From NCBI GenBank assembly GCA_019636385.1, contig JAHBXT010000006.1:124001-188000 (forward strand): a stretch of 64,000 nt of DNA, written 5' to 3'. Below, piece by piece: positions 1-7,960 of this stretch (positions within the stretch are counted from its first letter, which is position 1; each line of letters begins with the position of its first letter). A program made the translations under genes and the position numbers. Source of the DNA: Pirellulaceae bacterium (GTDB taxonomy: Bacteria > Planctomycetota > Planctomycetia > Pirellulales > Pirellulaceae). A model generated the notes under the pieces. That model was not told where the DNA came from. It searched no databases and saw nothing but the letters and a program-made list of their open reading frames with translations.

Positions 1-344
1 GTAACGGCAAGGCTATTTTTTCAATTTGGCGGTTGGCACAGTCCCATGAACGCTAGAACGTCCGCTATTCGTGCCCGAGAGTGGAATTCAGCCCAGGTCC
101 ATTGTCTGCTGAGCCGAACGTCAATAGATGCCAAACGCTGGCGGGCGTGGCTTCGCGCAGGACCGCGAAGCTGGGCGAACTTTAGCGGCCGCCAGCTAGT
201 TTGTCTGAAATGTAAGCTAAGGTGGCCAGCGGACTGTTTTGGGCTGTTGGCTTCCTGGTTATACTGTGCCAGCTATTGAGGTCGGCTAAAGGCCACCCCG
301 CTTCCAAAATCGTGACTCTAAGGCTCTCTCAAGGAACATTAAAC
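1..344. other. intergenic leader with a hairpin
   Basis: No gene is convincing here; the short open frame at 46-279 has no family features. A perfect 8-bp inverted repeat, GCTTCGCG at 150-157 and CGCGAAGC at 164-171 with a 6-base loop, could form an RNA hairpin upstream of the MFS gene. There is no T-run behind it, so it is not a typical intrinsic terminator. Confidence 0.4.
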
Positions 345-1925
345 ATGGTTACAGGTAACAGGAACGATACCGCCATCTTCTGGGGATGCTTCATCGCGCT
401 GGTGACGACGGCATTTGGCTTTATCGCCCGGATGTTCTTGATCAACACTTGGGCCACTGAGTTCAATCTCGATCCGGCTGAATCTGGCCGGCTGGCGGGT
501 ATCGGCGTCTGGCCGTTCGCGGTCTCCATCATTGGCTTCTCGCTGGTCATCGATCGCATCGGTTACAAGACATCGATGATCATCGCTTTCCTGGGGCATG
601 TTACTTGGGCCGCGATGGGGGTCAGCGCTTACTTTATCTCTCAAGATGGTAATAAGGAGCTTGCCTATCAACTTCTGTACTGGGGATCGCTGATACTTGG
701 GTTGGCCAACGGGACGGTCGAATCCTTTATCAACCCGGTAGTGGCCACGCTATTTAGTCGCGAGAAAACGAAGTGGCTCAACATCCTTCACGCTGGATGG
801 CCAGGCGGGTTGGTCGTGGCCGGTATGGTGACTATTTTTATCGATACCTTGCCGTGGGGGATCAAAGTTGGCATCTTGGCGATACCCGCCTTGGTCTACT
901 TCCTAATGCTAATCCGCTTAGATTTCCCCATTCAAGAACGCGAGGCGGCTGGGGTCAGCTACCGAGAGATGCTGTCCGAGTTCGGCGTGCTGGGTGCCGC
1001 CGTCGTCGGATTCCTGGTGACTTTGCAATTGATGGACTTTTTTGCACCGATCGACGACACCAAAAGGCTGGTTTTTGTTGGCATTGGAGTGGCCATCGTG
1101 CTGGCATTCGGAGCTTATACACGAGCGCTCGGTCGCCCGCTGATGTTTTTCCTTGTGTTGATCATGATGCCTCTGGCCACGACGGAGATCGGAACCGACG
1201 GCTGGATCACTGGAATTATGGAAGGGGTTGCCGAAGGTAAGTTCCATCCGGGGTGGGTACTGATCTACACCTCGGTCATCATGATGATCTTGCGGTTTTT
1301 TGCTGGACCGATCGTGCACAGCTTGTCGCCACTAGGCCTGCTGGCCGTGAGTGCGGCACTGGCCATCGTGGGGCTGGTAACGCTGTCGGCAACCTCCGGC
1401 ATGATGATCTTTGCCGCTGCGACGCTGTATGGCATCGGCAAGACATTCTTCTGGCCAACCATGTTGGGTGTAGTTGCCGAACAGACTCCCAAAGGTGGTG
1501 CCCTAACGCTCAATGCCATTAGCGGGATCGGCATGTTGGCCGTGGGCACGCTCGGCTTTCCCTACATCGGTTCTCTGCAGGCTGACAAGCAGATTGCGGC
1601 GGTTGCTCAATCACCGGTCGCTCAAGAGATCACGGGTCTGGTCAGTGGCGACACGATTACCGCCATCGAAAAGAAGAGCATTTATGAAATTATCAACTAC
1701 GATGCGATCGACGACACAGCGTTGCAAACCGCCATTGACAGCCTGCCAGAAGATCGGCGTGAAACTGCGCAAACAGAAATAAAGAAAGCGCGTGACCTCA
1801 GCAACCAAAAGGCACTGGGAGCCATGGCATTGTTTCCAGCAATCATGTTAGCCGCGTATGTTATCCTGATTCTGTACTTCAAGTCCCGAGGTGGATACCA
1901 GGTACAGCATTTGAGCGATCATTAA
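345..1925 (+). CDS. MFS-type permease
   Basis: About 526 residues, consistent with a 12-helix major facilitator superfamily transporter in the inner membrane. Hydrophobic helices fill the sequence, and the loop after helix 2 reads DRIGYKTSM, like the MFS DRxGxR/K motif. I chose ATG 345 because AAGGA at 331-335 lies about 9 bases upstream and the protein then starts just before the first helix; the open frame extends upstream to 222 without such support. An unusual soluble insert of about 90 residues, rich in acidic residues, lies before the last helix. The substrate cannot be read from sequence. The neighbouring oxidase could act on an imported amine or amino acid, but that is only inference. 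Confidence 0.8.
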   Translation: MVTGNRNDTAIFWGCFIALVTTAFGFIARMFLINTWATEFNLDPAESGRLAGIGVWPFAVSIIGFSLVIDRIGYKTSMIIAFLGHVTWAAMGVSAYFISQDGNKELAYQLLYWGSLILGLANGTVESFINPVVATLFSREKTKWLNILHAGWPGGLVVAGMVTIFIDTLPWGIKVGILAIPALVYFLMLIRLDFPIQEREAAGVSYREMLSEFGVLGAAVVGFLVTLQLMDFFAPIDDTKRLVFVGIGVAIVLAFGAYTRALGRPLMFFLVLIMMPLATTEIGTDGWITGIMEGVAEGKFHPGWVLIYTSVIMMILRFFAGPIVHSLSPLGLLAVSAALAIVGLVTLSATSGMMIFAAATLYGIGKTFFWPTMLGVVAEQTPKGGALTLNAISGIGMLAVGTLGFPYIGSLQADKQIAAVAQSPVAQEITGLVSGDTITAIEKKSIYEIINYDAIDDTALQTAIDSLPEDRRETAQTEIKKARDLSNQKALGAMALFPAIMLAAYVILILYFKSRGGYQVQHLSDH

Positions 1926-1989
1926 AGTTCAGTTGGCCAATCTTCGGATCCCGACTGCTAGATAGAGCCTCATGCGAAGGGAGTCGCCG

Positions 1990-3126
1990 ATGACTGCCTG
2001 CTACGATTGCGTAGTCATTGGATTAGGTGGAGTCGGCAGCGCGGTAGTCTACCAGCTTGCGCTCGGTGGCTACCGCGTGTTGGGTGTTGACCAATATGCT
2101 CCGCCCCACATGCATGGTAGTTCGCACGGTCAGACTCGGATTATCCGCAAGGCGTACTTCGAGCACCCCGACTACGTACCGCTGCTCATACGGGCCTATG
2201 AGCTCTGGCGTCAACTGGAAGGCGACGTCGGCAAGCAACTCTATTGGCCAACCGGCTTGCTGCAGGTTGGTCCGGCCGATGGCAGTGTCTTATCAGGCGT
2301 CCGCCGCAGCGCCAGCACGCATCAATTGCCCATCCAGGAAATGACAATGCGCGAGGCCATTGCGCGCTTTCCCGGAGTGCGAGGCCCAGACGATTGGCAA
2401 GCAATTCTTGAGCTAGATGCGGGGTTCTTAGAAGTCGAAGCGTGTGTGTCTGCTCACCTGGAACTGGCTCGGCGCTCGGGAGCTGAACTTCTGCCAAATA
2501 CACACGTTGTTGCTTGGCAGGTGAATAAACATAGTCAGGGCGTAACCGTTCAGACCGTCGGGCAACGCTATCAAGCGCAGCGTTTAGTCATTGCCGCCGG
2601 ACCGTGGGCCGATAACTGCCTGGGCTGCTATCGGCTACCGTTGCGCGTACTGCGGAAGTATGTATACTGGTTCAAGGTTCCACAATCCTATCATTTCAGT
2701 TGCGGCTTTCCCTGCTTCTTCTACGACACTCCAGAGGGCTACTTTTACGGCTTTCCGGATCACGGTGGACAAGGATTTAAAGTAGCCCGGCACAGTGGTG
2801 GCACCCCAGTCCAAACCGTTCAGGGAGCCAATCATCCCGTCGATGTCCACGATCGACAAGCGGTTGAATCATTCCTGCAACGTTACATGCCGGATGTCAC
2901 CCGGCAACTGGCTCAGTGGCAAGGTTGTTACTACACCATGACACCCGATGAGCACTTCATTGTCGACACCTTGCCCGAAGCCCCCAGCGTGGTAATCGTC
3001 GCGGGCCTGTCCGGGCACGGCTTTAAATTCACGTCGGTCCTCGGCGAAATCGCCGCACAATTAGTCACCGATCGCACCCCGACGCTCAACACAAGCTTTC
3101 TTGGCCTACAGCGACTGCTTTCGTAA
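1990..3126 (+). CDS. sarcosine / N-methyl-L-tryptophan oxidase-type flavoenzyme
   Basis: 378 residues, the usual length for monomeric sarcosine oxidase and SolA, which oxidise N-methyl amino acids and release formaldehyde and hydrogen peroxide. The N-terminus carries the FAD dinucleotide motif VIGLGGVGSAVVYQLA, followed by the HGSSHGQTRIIRKAYFEHPDY segment shared by this family. C313 lies in GCYYTMTPDEHFIVD, the context of the cysteine that binds FAD covalently in monomeric sarcosine oxidase. ATG 1990 is preferred over 1972 because GAAGGGAG at 1975-1982 is a good ribosome site for it. It follows the MFS gene on the same strand with a 64-base gap. The exact substrate is uncertain. Confidence 0.88.
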   Translation: MTACYDCVVIGLGGVGSAVVYQLALGGYRVLGVDQYAPPHMHGSSHGQTRIIRKAYFEHPDYVPLLIRAYELWRQLEGDVGKQLYWPTGLLQVGPADGSVLSGVRRSASTHQLPIQEMTMREAIARFPGVRGPDDWQAILELDAGFLEVEACVSAHLELARRSGAELLPNTHVVAWQVNKHSQGVTVQTVGQRYQAQRLVIAAGPWADNCLGCYRLPLRVLRKYVYWFKVPQSYHFSCGFPCFFYDTPEGYFYGFPDHGGQGFKVARHSGGTPVQTVQGANHPVDVHDRQAVESFLQRYMPDVTRQLAQWQGCYYTMTPDEHFIVDTLPEAPSVVIVAGLSGHGFKFTSVLGEIAAQLVTDRTPTLNTSFLGLQRLLS

Positions 3127-3294
3127 TGCGCCCGCCGCGTAGGCTGGATCGCCGTTCTGTCAGCCGCCACGGCTCTTCCCACATTTCATTCCCTTGTACA
3201 TGCAATAGAGCGTAACGAAATCTATCGGCTTCGAGCCCGGAGTGGGGAGGGAAATGGAATGCATCATCCTGAAATGCAAATGTTTCACAATCCC

Positions 3295-3998
3295 TTCGAC
3301 AATAAGTCACCATGCGCCTTGATGGCCCTTTCGATCGCCTCAAGGTCCTCGCCAAGCATAATATGCTCATAGTGTGTCGTCGTACCCAGTGACTGTGCTG
3401 TGGTCACATCACGTGGTGACTACTTTTCTGGCATCGGGACCAAATTGATGATGAGCCGAGCTTACGGCAGGTTGTAAGTACTGATCCCCTTGCTCCAGGT
3501 CTCGACCGGCATCCTGTACTTCGCCCTTGCCCCAGGATACCTTAGCCTTGTGGAAGTGCCATTGACTCAGGGCATGAGCCGACTTCGCCAGTGCTGAATC
3601 CAGCTACTCTGCGGAACCGATCTTGCCAGCACACAGGTCTTTGGCGACTTCAGCCAGGTCATGACCTGGCGGCTTTCTACTGCTCGCTGTTATTGAGCAT
3701 GGCGTGACCTGTTGCTAGGTTGAGCCACGAGACAGCCTTGTCGATTTCGTCGGCCGCCGACTTCACTTCAACCCGACGGTAGTAATATCGAATGTTGTCA
3801 AACCACCTCACCGGCTCGTGCGGGAGTGGAACAAACCACTCTACTTCGATAACGATCCGTCCGGCTGATGCTGCGGGCTTTTCACCTTTTTGCTGAAGAC
3901 TGGCGGTTGTTGCTTACCCGGTGCAGGCTTGGTTGCGCCCTGTGCCAACAGTGGGCTTGCGGCCATCAAGCCATCAGGGTTAGCAGGGTATGTCTCAC
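3295..3998 (-). pseudogene. decayed gene for a secreted protein of unknown family
   Basis: Conceptual translation on the minus strand gives a coherent protein only if several lesions are ignored. It starts at GTG 3998 with a signal-peptide-like stretch (RHTLLTLMA, frameshift, MAASPLLAQGATKPAPG). After another frameshift comes EWFVPLPHEPVRWFDNIRYYY and a helical part ending MLNNSEQ. Then a stop and frame change lead to LAEVAKDLCAGKIGSAE, an in-frame TAG, and LDSALAKSAHALSQWHFHKAKVSW. A final frameshift near 3410 leads to HYEHIMLGEDLEAIERAIKAHG and the stop at 3295-3297. At least four frameshifts and one internal stop are visible, so the gene is dead. The helical half may be a small bundle; I do not recognise the family. 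Confidence 0.72.
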
Positions 3999-4197
3999 GT
4001 TTGTTGCTACTTATATAACGGAGAAATAATGGAGTGATTTGGCTCGAAACCGAGCGATTCGATTTTGCTTGAGGCAGTATTAATTTGGAACTCAGCATTG
4101 AGCGACGTCTTACCCAATACAGCTCGTCCGATTCCAGCCATTTCACTTGTCCAATCGGTTAAAGGTCGGGAGTTCAGGGCTGAATTTAATGCTCACA

Positions 4198-4212
4198 TGG
4201 TGGAATCCGCCA
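4198..4212. promoter_or_regulatory. 15-bp palindromic operator-like site, copy 1 of sensor-kinase promoter
   Basis: TGGTGGAATCCGCCA, arms TGGTGGA and TCCGCCA with one arm mismatch. It lies about 212 bases before the sensor kinase start and 18 bases centre to centre from the next copy. The same motif recurs through the island to 20.4 kb. Confidence 0.7.
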
Positions 4213-4215
4213 TAC

Positions 4216-4230
4216 TGGTGGATTCCACCA
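4216..4230. promoter_or_regulatory. 15-bp palindromic operator-like site, copy 2 (perfect)
   Basis: TGGTGGATTCCACCA, a perfect palindrome around T4223. It is paired with the site at 4198-4212, leaving a 3-base spacer, so both would lie on nearly the same face of the helix. A weaker third copy, CGTTGGAAATCACTA, is at 4238-4252. The cluster suggests autoregulation of the kinase/regulator operon. Confidence 0.75.
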
Positions 4231-4334
4231 TTTCGCACGTTGGAAATCACTACGGCGCTGGAGCGCCACTTTCCGCTAAAAATCAAAACTGCTAGCATGA
4301 ATCCATGTAACCCTATAGCGTTCTTGGATTCAAG

Positions 4335-4366
4335 CTCCACCGAATGATTATCGGTGTACGGTGGAG
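4335..4366. repeat. inverted repeat in the sensor-kinase leader
   Basis: CTCCACCG at 4335-4342 and CGGTGGAG at 4359-4366 form perfect 8-bp arms with a 16-base loop. It ends 50 bases before the kinase start. It could be a leader hairpin or a further binding site; its arms differ from the 15-bp operator. Confidence 0.45.
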
Positions 4367-4416
4367 AAGCTGATTATTGACGGTTAGAATTGGTGAAGCC
4401 GTAGGAGCTTCTTTCT

Positions 4417-7218
4417 ATGCTGCCAGAAGAGCCATCGCGATTGTCTCCACATCAAAATGAACGCGCGGATTCAAGAGCGCGCGTTCCCGCCGGTGCAAAG
4501 CAGAGCGGTGGGGAATCTTTCGCGACCTCGATTTCCGTCGATTTATTATCCGAGTCAGTCTCGCGTCTCGATGAAGGCATTTTGATCACTGGCGATGATG
4601 TGGACTGGCCGCAGCCCACAATTCTCTTTGCCAATGATGCAATGTGCCGACTGACCGGATACGCGGCAGAGGAATTGGTCGGCGAGACTCCCCAGCGATT
4701 GCATGGGGAGTTCGTGGAGCGAGCAACAATCGAACGGATAACGGCTGAATTGCATGCCGGACTCGCGGCGTTGGCTAGGTTGGTCATCCTACGCAAAGAC
4801 CAAACGCTCGTCGTTGTTGAGCTGTTCGTTTCGCCACTGTTTGACAGCCAGGGTCGCCGGACGAATTTTCTGGCCATCTTCCGGGACCTGACCCATGAGA
4901 AACAGTCAGAGGAAGCGATTCGCGCCAGCGAAACCCGTTATCGCATGGCAATTGAGCTGACTGGACTGCTGCCCTGGACCACCAATCAGGATGGAGAAGT
5001 GGTCGAAGATAGCCCAATTTGGAGAAAGTTTACCGGCTTGAGTTTCGCGGAATTTCAAGGCATGGGATGGAGCAAGGCGATCCATCCTGACGATGTTGGG
5101 GCGACACTTAATTCTTGGCGCAAGGCAATTGTTGAGCAGACTCCCTTTGAAACCGAATTCCGCTTGCGCCGATTCGATGGAACGTATCGAACCTTCATGT
5201 GTCGAGCGGTTCCATTGATTGAGCAGGGAGGTCGCGTCCAGAAATGGTTTGGCACCAATACCGATATCACCGAACGCAGACAGGGGGAAGCACGGATTGC
5301 TGCGGACCTGGACGCGATGACGCGACTACATCAACTCGGTACGCTCTCGGCCGGTGATGGTAATTTGTCGGCAGTCCTTGAGGGAATTGTCGAAACGGCG
5401 ATTGCCCTTGCTAAATCCGATTTTGGAGACATCCAGTTGTTAGATCCTGCGACCGGCCGCCTGAGAATAGTGGCTCAATGTGGGTTTCCGCAGTGGTGGC
5501 TCGATTTCTGGAATGAGGTTCCCGAGGGGACTGGGGCTTGCGGCGCTGCCTTACAAGGAGGCCAGCCAGTCATCGTCGAAGACGTCGAGCAAAGTCCGAT
5601 TTTTGTTGGCACAGAAGCACTTGAGACCATGCGGCGTGTTAATGTCCGAGCCGTGATATCGACACCGCTGATCAGCCGAAAGGGAAAATTGCTGGGCATC
5701 TTTTCCACGCATTTTCGGGTTCCGCACCAACCTGCCGAATTGGATTTGCTGTTATTTGACTTGTTGGCGCGTCAAGCGGCTGACATTATCGAGCGTCAAA
5801 CAACCGAGATGGAATTGCGTCACGCCTATGAGCGACAGAAGAAGGTTCTGGCGGTAGAGACGGTCGGGGTGATGTTTTGGGATTTAATCACGTCAAGAAT
5901 GACAGACGCCAACCAGACCTTTTTGAACATGATGGGCTACAGCCGGGAAGATTTAGAGTCCGGCGAGTTGACCTGGCAAAAACTCACACCTCCCGAATAC
6001 GTGGAGGCGAGCCTGGCGGAGATTCGAAAATTTGCCGCGACCGGCCGGGTGGGGCCCTATGAGAAAGAGTATTTTCGAAAAGACGGTTCAAGGAAACTGC
6101 TATTGTTTGCCGGCAGTGCTCTGGGCGAAAACCAGTGCGTAGAATTCTGCATTGATATTTCCGATCGCAAGCGCGCTGAGCAGATCGCACATGATCGAGA
6201 AGAGCGGTTGGCAGCCGTCATTAACACCACCTCCGACGCGATCATTACGATCGATCACCACGGTAACATTGTCTCGGCGAACCCTGCTACTGAGCGACTC
6301 TTTGGTTACGGGACAGCTGAACTTGTCGGTCGCAACGTCCGAATCTTGATGCCGAATCCCTATTGCGACGAACACGATTCCTACATCAAGAGTTATCTGG
6401 AAACTGGCAAAGCCCGCATTATCGGTATCGGTCGCGAGGTCATTGGCAAACGGAAAGATGGTTCCACCTTTCCGATCGACCTGAACGTCAGCGAGATTCC
6501 TCATCTCCGCCTCTTCACGGGAATTATCCGCGACATTAGCGAGCGCAAAAACCTGCAGCGGGATGTTTTGGGAATTGCTGAGGATGAACAGCGTCGGATC
6601 GGGCAGGACTTGCATGACGGTGTGCAGCAGGAACTGGCAGGTATTGGCCTATTAGCTCAGACGCTGCTAAGCAATCTCCAACGCGAATTGGACCGCCATT
6701 CCAATCCCAGCGTTGAACAATGCTGCCAGCTGACCCAAAAAATTTTGGCGGGTCTGACACGAACGCATCAGGACGTCAGGACCATTTCTCGGGGTTTAAT
6801 TCCTATCCAGCTCGGTTCCAGTGGATTGATGGATGCGTTGCGCGAGTTGGCCTTGCGCACCGATGGTCTGAAACAGATTAAGTGCGCGTTCAAATGCGAC
6901 CGACCGGTTAACATCAACGACAGTACCACAGCCACGCATCTATTTCGCATCGCCCAGGAGGCTGTGACAAATTCGATGAGGCACTCCCAAGCGCAACATA
7001 TACTCATCGAACTCCAGGAAACCGATGAAGGGAATTTCTTACTCAAAGTTGCGGATGATGGTATCGGCTTCGATTCCCTCGCGGCAGCAGATGGTTTGGG
7101 ACTAAGGAGTATGAGATACCGAGCTGGATTGATTGGTGCCCACCTGATGATCACCCCGGGGGACAGTGGTGGAACACTGGTAACTTGTAAAGTCTATCGA
7201 GAAAGTACCACAAAATGA
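4417..7218 (+). CDS. multi-PAS/GAF sensor histidine kinase with a FixL-type haem-PAS domain
   Basis: 933 residues with no evident membrane helix, so probably cytoplasmic. Order: PAS at about 40-165, PAS 170-290, GAF 300-460, PAS 470-590, PAS 594-710, then HisKA_3 and HATPase_c. The last PAS reads RNVRILMPNP and EHDSYIKSY, then ARIIGIGREV and GKRKDGSTFP, closely following FixL. H653 and R673 are 20 residues apart, as are the proximal haem ligand H200 and oxygen-contacting R220 of Bradyrhizobium FixL; the R206 position is serine. H733 in QDLHDGVQQ is the phospho-acceptor. ATP-binding motifs are AQEAVTNSMRHS and DDGIGFD, so the kinase core is of the NarX/DegS/NreB type. The stop overlaps the response regulator start (ATGA). 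Haem binding is inferred. Two palindromic sites lie upstream. Confidence 0.9.
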   Translation: MLPEEPSRLSPHQNERADSRARVPAGAKQSGGESFATSISVDLLSESVSRLDEGILITGDDVDWPQPTILFANDAMCRLTGYAAEELVGETPQRLHGEFVERATIERITAELHAGLAALARLVILRKDQTLVVVELFVSPLFDSQGRRTNFLAIFRDLTHEKQSEEAIRASETRYRMAIELTGLLPWTTNQDGEVVEDSPIWRKFTGLSFAEFQGMGWSKAIHPDDVGATLNSWRKAIVEQTPFETEFRLRRFDGTYRTFMCRAVPLIEQGGRVQKWFGTNTDITERRQGEARIAADLDAMTRLHQLGTLSAGDGNLSAVLEGIVETAIALAKSDFGDIQLLDPATGRLRIVAQCGFPQWWLDFWNEVPEGTGACGAALQGGQPVIVEDVEQSPIFVGTEALETMRRVNVRAVISTPLISRKGKLLGIFSTHFRVPHQPAELDLLLFDLLARQAADIIERQTTEMELRHAYERQKKVLAVETVGVMFWDLITSRMTDANQTFLNMMGYSREDLESGELTWQKLTPPEYVEASLAEIRKFAATGRVGPYEKEYFRKDGSRKLLLFAGSALGENQCVEFCIDISDRKRAEQIAHDREERLAAVINTTSDAIITIDHHGNIVSANPATERLFGYGTAELVGRNVRILMPNPYCDEHDSYIKSYLETGKARIIGIGREVIGKRKDGSTFPIDLNVSEIPHLRLFTGIIRDISERKNLQRDVLGIAEDEQRRIGQDLHDGVQQELAGIGLLAQTLLSNLQRELDRHSNPSVEQCCQLTQKILAGLTRTHQDVRTISRGLIPIQLGSSGLMDALRELALRTDGLKQIKCAFKCDRPVNINDSTTATHLFRIAQEAVTNSMRHSQAQHILIELQETDEGNFLLKVADDGIGFDSLAAADGLGLRSMRYRAGLIGAHLMITPGDSGGTLVTCKVYRESTTK

Positions 7219-7895
7219 CAAGTCACTTGATGAAGCGAAACGTAACCCGTACTGCAAGAATTTTGATTGTCGATGATCATCCCATGATGCGGGATGGGTT
7301 GTCGGCACAAATTTCCAACGAGCCGGACCTGGAAGTCTGTGGTGAAGCAGACGATATCGAGCTGGCATTCAAACTGGCCAATGAACTCTCGCCAGATCTG
7401 ATAATCATCGATATCTCGCTAAAGACCGGCCATGGAATCGATCTGGTCAAACGTCTTCGCGAACGAAACTCGACGACAAAAATGCTGATCAACTCCATGT
7501 ATGACGAAGCCGTGTACGCCGAGCGGGCTTTGCAAGCCGGTGCTATGGGCTATCTCAACAAACAGACCGCACGCGAGACATTGATTACCGCCATTCGTAC
7601 TGTTCTCGATGGCAAAACCTATCTGAGTCCCGCGATGACCGACCGAATTCTAAAGAGCAGGGTCGGAGGTATGATTTCACCCGGCAAGTCACCGATTGAA
7701 AGCCTGTCCAACCGAGAATTGGAGGTTTTAACCTTGATCGGCCAGGGCAATCGGACTGGTGCCATTGCTGAGAAACTATTTCTTAGCGTACACACGATTG
7801 ACACGTATCGAGAGAAGCTGAAGATCAAGCTGAATGTGGCTAATTCGGCGGAACTCAATCGCTACGCCGCGCAATGGGTGCTCGAAAACGGATAA
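7215..7895 (+). CDS. NarL/FixJ-type response regulator
   Basis: 226 residues. The receiver domain (about 15-135) has acidic residues D20 and D21 in IVDDHP, phospho-acceptor D66 in LIIIDISL, and K115 in GYLNKQ. A LuxR/NarL helix-turn-helix follows, with LSNRELEVLTLIGQG and AEKLFLSVHTIDTYREKLKIKL. Start ATG 7215 overlaps the kinase stop by an ATGA junction, so the two are translationally coupled and almost certainly partners. NarL-type regulators bind short inverted repeats as dimers, which makes this protein the leading candidate to bind the 15-bp palindrome found across 4.2-20.5 kb. That link is inference from location and symmetry. Confidence 0.93.
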   Translation: MTSHLMKRNVTRTARILIVDDHPMMRDGLSAQISNEPDLEVCGEADDIELAFKLANELSPDLIIIDISLKTGHGIDLVKRLRERNSTTKMLINSMYDEAVYAERALQAGAMGYLNKQTARETLITAIRTVLDGKTYLSPAMTDRILKSRVGGMISPGKSPIESLSNRELEVLTLIGQGNRTGAIAEKLFLSVHTIDTYREKLKIKLNVANSAELNRYAAQWVLENG

Positions 7896-7960
7896 GTCAG
7901 GCTTTGAATGTGGGAAGCTAGAAGCCTTATTTCTGTTCGAGGTTCAATACCCATAATGAC

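Noticed and set aside
3841..4146. 101-codon open frame on the minus strand as a gene
   Set aside because: Only its end carries protein-like sequence, which belongs to the frameshifted pseudogene 3295-3998.
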